64,000 nt of DNA from Henningerozyma blattae CBS 6284 (lineage: Eukaryota; Ascomycota; Saccharomycetes; Saccharomycetales; Saccharomycetaceae). The stretch lies in contig NC_020189.1 of NCBI RefSeq assembly GCF_000315915.1, positions 496,001 through 560,000 of the forward strand. Reading direction: 5' to 3'. The notes under the pieces were generated by a model. That model did no database searches, had not been told where the DNA came from, and worked only from the letters and a program-made list of their open reading frames with translations. The position numbers and the translations under genes were made by a program. Each line of letters begins with the position of its first letter. Position 1 is the first letter of the stretch. Below, piece by piece: positions 32,455-42,073 of the stretch.

Positions 32455-33195
32455 TCATGTTGTAGTTGTAGTACCTTGTCTTCTTCTTGCACCCTCTCTT
32501 GCCCAGAACTCGTCTCGATATATTTCCCAACCTTCTCGGACTTCGGCGCCAAAGGATCTAGGGTTCAATACTAATTTTACATCTACAGCTCCAACTCGTC
32601 TGCTGGTATTAATCTCTGCCTTCTCCAGCCATTCTTTTATATTGTTGTAGTATGGTAGAAAGATTCGGACCACTACCAATATGCAATTGGTTATATGTAT
32701 CAACTTGTTTGAAATCAATCGTATTATATCAGAAGCTCGTTGGGCTTGGGATCGTGGCACACGTACTAGCCGGACATTAAACTGTCTTAATCCCTTATTT
32801 GATTGAGTTAAAAATCGTCGTGGCTCTGTAATCGTTCTCTTGTATTCACCACTTAATCGAAATAGAATCATTGTAATCAGTAATGAGATCAAAAGGTATC
32901 TCCAAAAAAAATGACTATTCCCATTACTTCGTTTATTCTTGATGGATTCTACGCTATCAGTCGAGAAAAATATATTCCAAACACAATATACCATTAGTAG
33001 GATGATACAGATGAGAAACCCTGTGAACTTCTTCCTTAATTGTTGTTGTGATCGCCATTGTCTACGTAAATCATCCTCTACTATCAATAGATTCCGGAAA
33101 ATCATGGAAGCTGGCGCAATCTCATTGGTGCTACGTACGCTTGATCGATTGATTTTTTTACCAGTAGTACTATGGCTACTACTATTCTCACTCAT
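32455..33195 (-). CDS. SPO7: Nem1-Spo7 phosphatase regulatory subunit
   Basis: Regulatory subunit of the Nem1-Spo7 phosphatase at the ER and nuclear envelope, which activates the lipin Pah1. It is 246 residues (S. cerevisiae 259). A conserved block ISPASMIFRNLLILEDDLRR-like (here APASMIFRNLLIVEDDLRRQ) lies at about 28-47. Two transmembrane helices are at about 57-78 and 95-114. Then come GLRQFNVRLV and the highly conserved C-terminal part VGAVDVKLVLNPRSFGAEVR with EGWEIYRDEFWAREGARRR. It is divergent from MDM10 as in S. cerevisiae. Confidence 0.96.
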   Translation of the reverse strand: MSENSSSHSTTGKKINRSSVRSTNEIAPASMIFRNLLIVEDDLRRQWRSQQQLRKKFTGFLICIILLMVYCVWNIFFSTDSVESIKNKRSNGNSHFFWRYLLISLLITMILFRLSGEYKRTITEPRRFLTQSNKGLRQFNVRLVRVPRSQAQRASDIIRLISNKLIHITNCILVVVRIFLPYYNNIKEWLEKAEINTSRRVGAVDVKLVLNPRSFGAEVREGWEIYRDEFWAREGARRRQGTTTTT

Positions 33196-33506
33196 TCTTA
33201 TCCAACTTGAAACTTGTTCAATGGATTTTTATTTTTTTTTTATTATTTTTGATATTGCCTATTAAAAATAAGATTGTTTTTCTTTTACATTTCCATATGG
33301 TATGTCTACCTATAGGGCTCTTTTTCAAAACTCATGTTGGGTCCGAATTACAACGGCGCTATCACTAGTCGCTATTATTGATTTCTATTTATTTTTATAT
33401 TATATATATATATATNNATATATATATATATATATATATATAAGCATATAATTGTATTATTTGGAAAGGTATATTTGATAACCTCATCCAATCCATACCC
33501 TTTACA
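33196..33506. other. SPO7/MDM10 divergent promoter with TA run and assembly gap
   Basis: A TA dinucleotide run covers about 33400-33441 and is interrupted by two undetermined bases (nn) at 33416-33417, so its length is not resolved. No gene seen. Confidence 0.8.
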
Positions 33507-34649
33507 ATGACTGAACAGTTTTTAAACAATTATTCCAACCTTTATAAAAAATTATCTCCAATTCCTTCGTATTCGAATTTTTATAAACAATCAAATGATA
33601 TTTTACATTTTAAATTACCAAATCATGGACTTCATTTAAACATAAATAGACAAACTAGTCAATACACAGCAAGTTCCTTTTCCATTTCAAATGATTCATC
33701 CATATATTTTTCATTAGCTCATCTTTATAATTCTCAAAATGATAAATTCGTTACATTTGGGAAACTTTATTATCCAACAAAAGTTTTAAACTCCATGATT
33801 ATTTATAAACTTAAACCAAATTTGAATTTAAATTTAAAAATATATAGTAATCTTTATTCCAAATCTTACATTTCAATCATCTTATCAAATATTAACGAAA
33901 AAAAGGCATCCAATAATGAATGGATTTTTATTTCAAATGATAAAATTTTGGGTCATAGATACTTGAAACAATTTAAAACAAATACAAATAGTACAAGTAC
34001 AAAGAATACAATTGCAAATACAACTTCTATGATCACAATTGGATATGAAGTTTGGTGTTCTTTATCTTCATTTGCTCCATCGATAAGTCTCGGAATAAAA
34101 CATGATACACCAAATAATTGTTTTTCATTAGGACTCAACCCTCTGTTTGGAAGAATATCTTCTTCTTATACAGCAAATATTTTCGATATTTTCTCACTTT
34201 ATAATGGTAATAAAATTAATCCATCAATTGCAAAGGCAGGAATCCGATATGTTTATAATTTATATTCAATGGAAAGTAAATTAGAATTAGGTATAATTAA
34301 TGATCAATTGAAATTGTCAATTAATAATAATGAAATTAAATTATTATTTAAAAAATTTTATTTTAATAACAAGGATTGGAATTTTAAAATTGGATTTAGA
34401 ATAGATAAAAATGGTGACTGGAAAAATTATTTAGGATGTGAATTCACTTATGATAATAATGATTTATCAGCTTCTAAGGATATGGAATCTATTCAACCTA
34501 AAGAATATTTTCCTACACAAATCTCAAAATCAGTTGACAACAATAACAAAATTTCCTCCGTAAGAGGTAACCTCCATTCTAAATCAGCTTCATATGATGA
34601 TTCAAAATTGGATCTGACAGAAAAAAAGTTAAGTCAAATAATAAAATAA
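33507..34649 (+). CDS. MDM10: Mitochondrial outer-membrane beta-barrel Mdm10
   Basis: Beta-barrel protein of the ERMES ER-mitochondria tether; it also joins the SAM complex in Tom40 assembly. It is 380 residues, shorter than the 493 of S. cerevisiae, mainly by loss of loop insertions. Matching blocks are FVTFGKLYYPTKVLNSMIIY, EWIFISNDKILGHRYLKQF, and NPLFGRISSSYTANIF. The Trp-containing strand DWKNYLGCEFTYD lies near the end. The family usually ends soon after the last strand, whereas here a Ser/Lys-rich tail of about 50 residues follows. Immediately after the stop another frame is open and protein-like for 53 codons, so the 3' end may be affected by a run-length error. Confidence 0.88.
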   Translation: MTEQFLNNYSNLYKKLSPIPSYSNFYKQSNDILHFKLPNHGLHLNINRQTSQYTASSFSISNDSSIYFSLAHLYNSQNDKFVTFGKLYYPTKVLNSMIIYKLKPNLNLNLKIYSNLYSKSYISIILSNINEKKASNNEWIFISNDKILGHRYLKQFKTNTNSTSTKNTIANTTSMITIGYEVWCSLSSFAPSISLGIKHDTPNNCFSLGLNPLFGRISSSYTANIFDIFSLYNGNKINPSIAKAGIRYVYNLYSMESKLELGIINDQLKLSINNNEIKLLFKKFYFNNKDWNFKIGFRIDKNGDWKNYLGCEFTYDNNDLSASKDMESIQPKEYFPTQISKSVDNNNKISSVRGNLHSKSASYDDSKLDLTEKKLSQIIK

Positions 34650-35085
34650 AAAAATTGACCAACAGAAGTTCATAGAAACCAATGATAAAAACATAATTAA
34701 CGCTAAACCAAATACCAGTAAAAACATCAATTCTTCAATCTTAAGAGAAAATAGTATAGATACTTCAACAGATATTAAAAACGACTCTGGACCTAAAACT
34801 ATATAATTATTTTACACATATTTCTTCTTATAAACTTATACACTTTGATATATTCATCATTTGCATCTAAATATTACTCTAATTGAAAACATACAATCAA
34901 GAAAAAATGAATGCAAAAATTAAATTTGCATAAATATATTATATTTTAGGAAAGAAAAAAGCTGCTGAATTGATGAATTTATAAAATTTTAAAAATTAAT
35001 TATATGGAATGAAATTAGGGTGAATATTCAGACAATTTACTATACAAATGATCATTATTAGATAGTCCCTTGTAGTATGAATATA
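34650..35085. other. MDM10/OPI10 convergent region
   Basis: 34645-34803 is open in the plus-one frame relative to MDM10 and reads as Asn/Lys/Ser-rich protein up to TAA at 34804-34806. The rest is AT-rich 3' flank. Confidence 0.5.
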
Positions 35086-35850
35086 CTAATCTTTCGTTAC
35101 TTCGTCAAGAAATGTGCCGTCATTAGCTAATCTAGCTTTAAATTTATCCCACCAACTATCAAATCTCTTAATCGATACATTGCCTAATGGATCTAAAAAT
35201 CCTGATAAATAATTGTATGCATGCTGAACAATTTTACCCGCCAGTTCTTCCGTCAATGCAGGATATGTTTTGGCCAATTGACCTGCTGTATTTATATTCA
35301 ATGCTGTTGCAATATCTGGGATTCCTTTCGATACGACCAAAGAATTGTTATTATTTGTAGTTGACATCTTACTAGCCCTCCACTCTGCAAGTTTTTCTCT
35401 TGCAATATCCTGTGGTTCAATAGAAATACCGATTATGACTTGTGAAAGATTATTTGGATTTGGAGCCATGCCATATGATGTATTATTAGAACTCATCGAA
35501 TTACTGGTAGCATCATCATCGTCATCCATATCAATTTCTCCTAATCCATCTCCGAAATCATTATTTATTGAGTTAGAATTTGGTAATTTGACTTTAAATA
35601 TTGCACTAGGTTTTTCATTGTCTAAGTACCCAAATAACTTGAAATCTTCATTAGGCGCTAACTTAAAGAAAATTGTAGCTACGTAATTTTCTGGAAATGT
35701 GACATTGGGTAATATGAATAATGTAATATGAGAATAAAATTTGGGTTTAGTGGAGGATAAAACAATGGTATGCTGAAGCCCATTTGAGTTAGGGACATCT
35801 GTGGATAATTGCAAAGGGTTACCAGAAGCAATTGCTGCGAACATATTCAT
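35086..35850 (-). CDS. OPI10: Hikeshi-family protein Opi10
   Basis: Orthologue of human Hikeshi, the Hsp70 nuclear import carrier; the yeast mutant has an inositol-overproduction phenotype. It is 254 residues (S. cerevisiae 246). The N-terminal domain is very conserved (MFAAIASGNPLQL; GLQHTIVLSSTKPKFYSHIT; LFILPNVTFPENYVATIFFK). The acidic loop GLGEIDMDDDDD and the C-terminal block KIVQHAYNYLSGFLDPLGNV, RFDSWWDKF and LANDGTFLDEVTK follow. The S. cerevisiae protein starts at the MFAA Met, which is codon 3 here, so 35844 is an alternative start. OPI10, MSE1 and SMC5 keep the S. cerevisiae order and strand. Confidence 0.96.
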   Translation of the reverse strand: MNMFAAIASGNPLQLSTDVPNSNGLQHTIVLSSTKPKFYSHITLFILPNVTFPENYVATIFFKLAPNEDFKLFGYLDNEKPSAIFKVKLPNSNSINNDFGDGLGEIDMDDDDDATSNSMSSNNTSYGMAPNPNNLSQVIIGISIEPQDIAREKLAEWRASKMSTTNNNNSLVVSKGIPDIATALNINTAGQLAKTYPALTEELAGKIVQHAYNYLSGFLDPLGNVSIKRFDSWWDKFKARLANDGTFLDEVTKD

Positions 35851-36173
35851 GATTTCTTTGTTGTTGTTGTTTTTACCAATAATTACTAAAATTATTTATT
35901 GTATTGTCTTCTAGTTAAAAATAAGAAAGAAGATTCTTAAAGTGTTATATACAGTACTCAGATTATTCCTTTGTTTAGACTATCTCAGATGCAATAGCTA
36001 AAAAGAGATCTATCCATTTTAGACAGAATGCAAGATTCGGATCCTTTAATTTTTGGAACTATACCAGATCCTGCTCCGAGGGTCTAGAAAAGCGGAGAAC
36101 ATTCGCGAATTAGTTTTTATTTTTACACACGTGATATTCATTGAAGGCTCAAGACAGCTACAGTTGTATTATT
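35851..36173. other. OPI10 upstream / MSE1 3' flank
   Basis: Contains CACGTG at about 36127-36132. No gene seen. Confidence 0.55.
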
Positions 36174-37769
36174 TTATTTAATATACTTTGCCAAGTCCTG
36201 GATACGCAATTTAGATTCTATTTTACCTAAAATAGTTATAATATCATGAATTTTAGCTCCAGATTTAGGGCCTGAAAGGGCAAACCTTACAGTTTTAAAA
36301 ATATTTTTTTTGGGTATCATTGATTCAGAATGCAATGTGTTAATTAGCATCATAATGTTAGATTCTTCAAGATTCGTATAGATATAATCAAGTATAGTCT
36401 TCATTTCAGTATTGTCAATGGCAAGTTCTTGGTATTTTTCATACAGAGGTTTCTCAAAGAAATAATCTAATTTGCTAATACTTTCAAAGATCGTGGTCAA
36501 ATTACCCTTAGAAATATCTAATACCTTTGTAAGTCGTTCAATAGTAACAGAAGAGCCAAATTTTTCTTTAAATAATGGTAGAACTTGGAGAGCCAATTCA
36601 GTTAAGCCATTATCACTTTCTAATCTCTTTGTTAAATAGTGCTTATTGAAGAACCATAGTTTTTTTTCATCAACTTTTGCATTACCTTTAGTTAAATATC
36701 TCAAATCAAATATATTCTCAAATTCTCTTAAAGTAAAACACTCATGATTAGTTGATGTTAATTCTCTTGGTGGACACCAACCAAATAAAACCGAAAAGTT
36801 GATTAAGGCTTCCGGTAATACACCATCTTCCTTCAATTGTAAAATCGATGCTGATCCCTTTCTCTTGCTTAATTTTTTATCATTTAATGTAGTGAGAAGT
36901 GGTATATGTATATATTTTGGAGGTTTCCAACCAAAAGCTTCATATATGGCAATATGCTTTGGAGTCGATGGTAACCATTCCTCACCTCTGATAACATGTG
37001 AAATCTTCATTAAATGATCGTCAACAACATTAGCAAAATGATAGGTCGGTAAATTATCCGATTTCATGAGAACTGGGTCATCAAATCTTCGATCAATTGA
37101 GTTATATTGTGGCTGAATATTCAGTTTTCCATGTAATAAATCCTCAAAAGCTGGGTATAGATCTGGCGATAATAGTCGCACAGTGTACGGAACTTTATTC
37201 TTTAAATTTTCCTCAATTTGTGACTTGGTTAAATTAGTGCATTTCCTATCATAACTAGCAGTGGTTGGTGGTTTTAGCTTTTGGGCTGATTCTTTTAAAC
37301 CAGTTAAACGTTCTTTGCTGCAAAAGCATCTATAAGCTTTTCCATTATCTAAAAGTTCATTGATATATTTTTGATATATGGAGCTTCTTTCACTTTGCTT
37401 ATATGGACCATATGGGCCGTTGATACCATTTGGTCCTTCATCAAATTGTAATCCTAACCATTTTAAGGAGGAATAAATGTTTTCTTCCGCACCCTTCACT
37501 AATCTCTTTTGGTCAGTATCTTCAATTCTCAAAATGAATTGACCACCAGTATTCCTAGCAAGTAAATAATTGTATAGGGCAGTTCTCAATGAGCCGAGAT
37601 GAAGAGAACCTGTAGGTGATGGGGCAAATCTAGTCCTAACTGGAAAATTAGGGTGGATATTTTCAGCTTGTGTAAAATTCAAAAAATCTGATGAAAAAAT
37701 TAGGTCCTTTCTCCAAATTTTAGACAAAGAAAATAATCTTTTCTGTCGTAAAAGCATATTTCCCACCAT
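36174..37769 (-). CDS. MSE1: Mitochondrial glutamyl-tRNA synthetase
   Basis: Class I aminoacyl-tRNA synthetase that charges mitochondrial tRNA-Glu. It is 531 residues (S. cerevisiae 536). Residues 1 to about 35 are basic and hydrophobic, a likely presequence. The HIGH-type motif is in RFAPSPTGSLHLGSLRTALY (HLGS at 57-60). FILRIEDTDQKRLVKGAEE is the second signature. The KMSKS-type motif is KLSKRKG near residue 300. The C-terminal anticodon-binding domain is helical and ends with IHDIITILGKIESKLRI. The gene lies between OPI10 and SMC5 on the same strand. Confidence 0.96.
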   Translation of the reverse strand: MVGNMLLRQKRLFSLSKIWRKDLIFSSDFLNFTQAENIHPNFPVRTRFAPSPTGSLHLGSLRTALYNYLLARNTGGQFILRIEDTDQKRLVKGAEENIYSSLKWLGLQFDEGPNGINGPYGPYKQSERSSIYQKYINELLDNGKAYRCFCSKERLTGLKESAQKLKPPTTASYDRKCTNLTKSQIEENLKNKVPYTVRLLSPDLYPAFEDLLHGKLNIQPQYNSIDRRFDDPVLMKSDNLPTYHFANVVDDHLMKISHVIRGEEWLPSTPKHIAIYEAFGWKPPKYIHIPLLTTLNDKKLSKRKGSASILQLKEDGVLPEALINFSVLFGWCPPRELTSTNHECFTLREFENIFDLRYLTKGNAKVDEKKLWFFNKHYLTKRLESDNGLTELALQVLPLFKEKFGSSVTIERLTKVLDISKGNLTTIFESISKLDYFFEKPLYEKYQELAIDNTEMKTILDYIYTNLEESNIMMLINTLHSESMIPKKNIFKTVRFALSGPKSGAKIHDIITILGKIESKLRIQDLAKYIK

Positions 37770-38077
37770 AACTTAGGTGGATAGAGAACTTATAGTTTTT
37801 TATTTACAATTATTTACTATTCATGATATATTTTTTTTGCTCATATTATTTCAAATAGCTGGCGGAGGTCCGAGATTCTATTGAAAATTGATCGCCAAAA
37901 CAAAGCACATACAAAACTTCTAGCCGCCATTTACAGAGTATTGCTCTTAAATAAAACTGTGGTAACAAATCTAGAATATTGCCTCTCAAAATTTTACAAA
38001 TCTATGAAAATGAAATATTTCCTGTAACATGGTTGAAGAATATCTATAATAAAATTAAATATATATATATGCAATAG
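37770..38077. other. MSE1 upstream / SMC5 3' flank
   Basis: AT-rich; no gene seen. Confidence 0.6.
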
Positions 38078-41000
38078 TCAAATGATATAATTTGAAGTTT
38101 CACCAAAACGTATCATGTTAGGATCCTTCCTTGGATCAGGTATCCAAGAGCCCGCCATAACACAATGAATACGCATTTTTTCATGATAATGCAGATTAGT
38201 TAATAATTTTGGAGTAATTAAGAAATATTGAGAAGTATTTTCAGCACAAGCGTTTTCCACCATTGCCTTATGAATAATTCTCTCATTTCTAGAATCCATA
38301 CCTTGATTGATTTCATCAACTACACGGAATGGTGCACTTGTGAATTCCTGTAAGGCAATCATGTATAAGACTGTAGAGACAGCTCTTTCCCCACCGGATT
38401 GAGTATGAGAATCTAATTTGCTCAATGCTGCATTATCTCTAAATTTTACCCTAATTTCTATCTGCCAATCAGAATATAATTGTGCCTTATCTAGATAAAC
38501 TTGACCTGCACTACCTACATTTGTAAATAGAGACGCAAATTTACTTGAAATTTTTGTAATAACTTCATCTAGCTTTGGCACAAGTACATTACTGATTGCT
38601 TTCATTTGATTTTTAGTAATTTTTAAACTTTCAACATCGGCTGGTAAAACACGTTTCAATTCTTCTTCTTTTTCAATTGTGTCTTTTAATATAGACAGAG
38701 ATGATTCATCATGATTAGATAAATCTGCTCTTGATTCTAAATTCGATATAATACTTGTTATAGTTTGTATATCAAATTTATCTTCATCTTGATATTTGGT
38801 AGCGTAGTCATTTAAAACTTCTTTTATGGAAGAACTATAAGAATTAATTTGTTGTATCCAACCATTATATTCATCGGTTTTTCGCATTTGATCAGCTTTA
38901 TTTTTCTTTTCAGTATAATCTTGAGATAGCTCTTGTTCTTTTTCGTTGAAAAAGGCAATAACATCATTCATTGAAACATTTAGATTATAGGCCTCAAAAA
39001 ATTTAATATCTGCTTTAAATAGTTCATCATTGCTATCTTTAATGTTATTCATTTGTTCAGTCATTGCCTTTAATAATTTAGTTTGGTTCTTGACTAGTTC
39101 ATTAATTTTCCCTTGTACGGTATCGATTGTTGTTGAAACATCTTTTCGTATTTCATTATTTAATTCTTGCAGCCTTTCCTCCAATCGTTCAATGGTGGAT
39201 TTAATGAATGAATGTGAATTTCGTATACTATTTAGTTCAGAGTGTCGTGCTGATAAGGACTTAATCTCTTTTTGAACATCAGATATTTCAGATTTATGAT
39301 CACCCTTTTTAGAAGACAGCATCCCAAGTTCTTCTTGCCTTTCTTTAAATTGTGATGATAAAGTGATAATTTCTTGTTTTACAGATTCCTTCATTTCTTC
39401 GGATAAACCAGAGCCTAAATAAAATTTTTTATTTGGCTTTATGGTATTACTATTTGTATAAATCTGTCTTGTACCGTATTCCGATTTATTGACGTTAACA
39501 AAATTGTTTCCGTGGATAAATCTTCTAAAATATATCGAATTCTGCTGGTTAGGCCTACATAATGTTTCCAATTGACTAGGAGATAATTCTCTTCTACTAA
39601 TTGGAATTGTATGGATTTTATGGATTTCACATAACATTCTTTTAACTTTAGGTGTACCATGAATAAAATCTGATAAGTAACCTTCGAAACCAAATTCTCG
39701 TAAATTCTCCCTTGGAACTGGAACATCTAAAGGAACATTTCTGATTTCTCTCAAGTTTATTGGAAATTTTTTCAAAAGTGGTTCACCATATTTTTCAAAA
39801 TCATTGGAATCTGCTAATGTTAAGGCTTTTGCTGTGTTAAATTCAACACAATGATTCAAATAAGATGCAATTGTCATATCATCTGCACTAATAGTGATGA
39901 TTGGAGGTTCTAAAAATTTTCCTTGTAATTCGGGATTGGCTCTAATATGTAGAACGGCTTGCTTGACAATATTTAGATCATTTTGCGAATCTAAGATACC
40001 TATTTTGTCCTTAGTTGTTAATTTTTTCTTTCTTTCCTGCTGCTGTCTATCAAGAGTCATCATTTCATGATTTATTGTTGCAACTCTACTATCAATTGAT
40101 CTGATTTTGGTAGTAATATTGGATTCTTTTTCGATTAAAGTATTTCGCTCATTAGTGATTTCATCAAGGGTTTGTTGATCAGGTAATTGAAGAGTCTCCA
40201 ATGAGGCTATTTTATCTTCCTTCTCTTTCTCAGTAGATCTAATAGATTCTTGTAATTTCTTTGTTCTATTTTCATAATATTCAATTTGTTTTTTTCTCTT
40301 TATAATTTCTTCTTTCCCCTTCCCTAAATCATTTAGGATGCTATTTAATTTTTTTCTTTCATTTATCAAAGAAGAATTTGTGTCTTGTTTTAAAGCTTGA
40401 TATTTAGCTTGTTTCTTTTCTAAAGAGTTCTTGGCTTTAATAAATGGTTTTTTATCCTGTAGGAAGCTTTTTAACTTTTGTTTGGCTTCACGGAAATCAC
40501 GAATATACGATTGCACCTTAGATTTATGGTCTTTAATTTTCACATAAGGTAATAATAATTGATGGATTTCTATTTCTTTTTTTAAATGCTCATATTCTTT
40601 CAATGCTTTTACTGCCCCTTCTAATTTTTCACGTTGAGCAGTTAATTCCTGTAGTTTTTTATTTTTAAGATCTACATCCTTTTGTAGACTAATCTCTGTA
40701 GTTTGTAGAGTTTTCAATTTTTCCAGACTGGTTAACATTGAAGAATCAATTGATCTGATAGTTTCTTCCAATAGTTTATCAGATTTTAATCTAGCAAATT
40801 CTTCCACACGCTCTTGGGATAAAAATTGGCATAAATTATCCAATTGGATATTTAATTTCTTGACAAAAGCTCTAATATAAGTTTCAGTAACAGTAGATCC
40901 ATTTATCGCATATTCTGGCTTTTTCTTGCCTCGATTGATAGTTGTTTTTATTAAAATGGTGTCAGTATTAAAATCAGATTCTGGAACATTTTTTAGAGTT

Positions 41001-41347
41001 ACTTCCACAACAGATTGATCTTCACCATTTTTTATATAATCCTCCAGTTTACTGCTTCTACCAATGTACTCTGGTTTACCTGCCAAACCGAGGCAAACTG
41101 CACAAACAAAAGTTGATTTACCGGACCCGTTTGGACCAATAATCATATTTAAAGAAGGAGATAGAGTAAACTCTGCAAGAGAATATGTAACAAAATTCCA
41201 TAACTTTATCTTTATAATAGATCCAGGCTGAAATTGTTCTGTATCTATCGCAGTAATTTTCAATCTTTTGCGTGCAGGTTTTGAAGTAGAAATCTGTCGG
41301 TCTTTAGTCGGGCTCACAAATCTATCAAGATTGATAGTAGTTGCCAT
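38078..41347 (-). CDS. SMC5: SMC5-SMC6 complex ATPase Smc5
   Basis: Structural-maintenance-of-chromosomes ATPase of the Smc5-Smc6 complex, which acts in homologous repair and rDNA stability and carries Mms21 (Nse2). It is 1089 residues (S. cerevisiae 1093). The N-terminal head has the Walker A motif GPNGSGKST at 71-79 and FLSQERVEEFARL later. Long coiled coils cover about 190-460 and 650-920, on both sides of the hinge. The C-terminal head has the signature SHTQSGGERAVSTVLYM near 980 and the Walker B region FRVVDEINQGMDSRNER. A CGCGAAA box lies upstream (41542-41548). Confidence 0.98.
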   Translation of the reverse strand: MATTINLDRFVSPTKDRQISTSKPARKRLKITAIDTEQFQPGSIIKIKLWNFVTYSLAEFTLSPSLNMIIGPNGSGKSTFVCAVCLGLAGKPEYIGRSSKLEDYIKNGEDQSVVEVTLKNVPESDFNTDTILIKTTINRGKKKPEYAINGSTVTETYIRAFVKKLNIQLDNLCQFLSQERVEEFARLKSDKLLEETIRSIDSSMLTSLEKLKTLQTTEISLQKDVDLKNKKLQELTAQREKLEGAVKALKEYEHLKKEIEIHQLLLPYVKIKDHKSKVQSYIRDFREAKQKLKSFLQDKKPFIKAKNSLEKKQAKYQALKQDTNSSLINERKKLNSILNDLGKGKEEIIKRKKQIEYYENRTKKLQESIRSTEKEKEDKIASLETLQLPDQQTLDEITNERNTLIEKESNITTKIRSIDSRVATINHEMMTLDRQQQERKKKLTTKDKIGILDSQNDLNIVKQAVLHIRANPELQGKFLEPPIITISADDMTIASYLNHCVEFNTAKALTLADSNDFEKYGEPLLKKFPINLREIRNVPLDVPVPRENLREFGFEGYLSDFIHGTPKVKRMLCEIHKIHTIPISRRELSPSQLETLCRPNQQNSIYFRRFIHGNNFVNVNKSEYGTRQIYTNSNTIKPNKKFYLGSGLSEEMKESVKQEIITLSSQFKERQEELGMLSSKKGDHKSEISDVQKEIKSLSARHSELNSIRNSHSFIKSTIERLEERLQELNNEIRKDVSTTIDTVQGKINELVKNQTKLLKAMTEQMNNIKDSNDELFKADIKFFEAYNLNVSMNDVIAFFNEKEQELSQDYTEKKNKADQMRKTDEYNGWIQQINSYSSSIKEVLNDYATKYQDEDKFDIQTITSIISNLESRADLSNHDESSLSILKDTIEKEEELKRVLPADVESLKITKNQMKAISNVLVPKLDEVITKISSKFASLFTNVGSAGQVYLDKAQLYSDWQIEIRVKFRDNAALSKLDSHTQSGGERAVSTVLYMIALQEFTSAPFRVVDEINQGMDSRNERIIHKAMVENACAENTSQYFLITPKLLTNLHYHEKMRIHCVMAGSWIPDPRKDPNMIRFGETSNYII

Positions 41348-42073
41348 CCTTAGTGGTGGTTTCTTAGTTTCAATATCAAGTGTAATACATAGTTCTTTTT
41401 AAAACTTCAAGCTACTATTTTATCACCCATTAATAGCTGAAAAGATATGAGGGCATCTTCAAATATCGTATATCACGACTAAAACGATCCCGTAATACGG
41501 TGTGAAAAAACAAAAAAAAGAGAGGAAAAAAGTCTCTATAACGCGAAAACCTTATACACACGTGATCAGCAGAGATATTGAATTAGTGTCTTGCTCGAAA
41601 TACTTAAAATTATAGTATAACTCATGATTTCAGTTTTTTGTATTTATAACCATAATGTATAAAATTTTTATTACCCAAATTACAGAATATAATATCATAT
41701 AAATCTTTCTTTCTAGTTGTTTTCTTTTCGAGAAATCACTTTCATTTCTTTTACAAATACACGTGATCTCGGTCTCCAGTTCTTAGAGAACTCTCTATCC
41801 ACACCAAATAACGTTTGATATCAAAAAGTAAAACTAAGGTGTCAGGAAACTATAGCAAACCCGAGAATCTCAAGAATTACATATACTTAGTGAAGGCATT
41901 TAGTTATTTTGTTTGTTCATTTAAGCTATCTATTCAAGAGTTAATAGCAACCTCTGTCAGTTATTTTTATAGTTTTAATAATGGTGATGAAACAAAATAG
42001 CGATTTCAATTATTTAATTTGGTGATAATACAAACTTAGACATTACGAGACTCAAAGTATATATCGTTGCTAT
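41348..42073. other. SMC5/SWC3 divergent promoter
   Basis: Contains CGCGAAA at 41542-41548 (SBF/MBF-like), CACGTG at about 41560 and 41761, and T/A runs. The open frame at 41815-42000 has no recognisable content. Confidence 0.55.
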
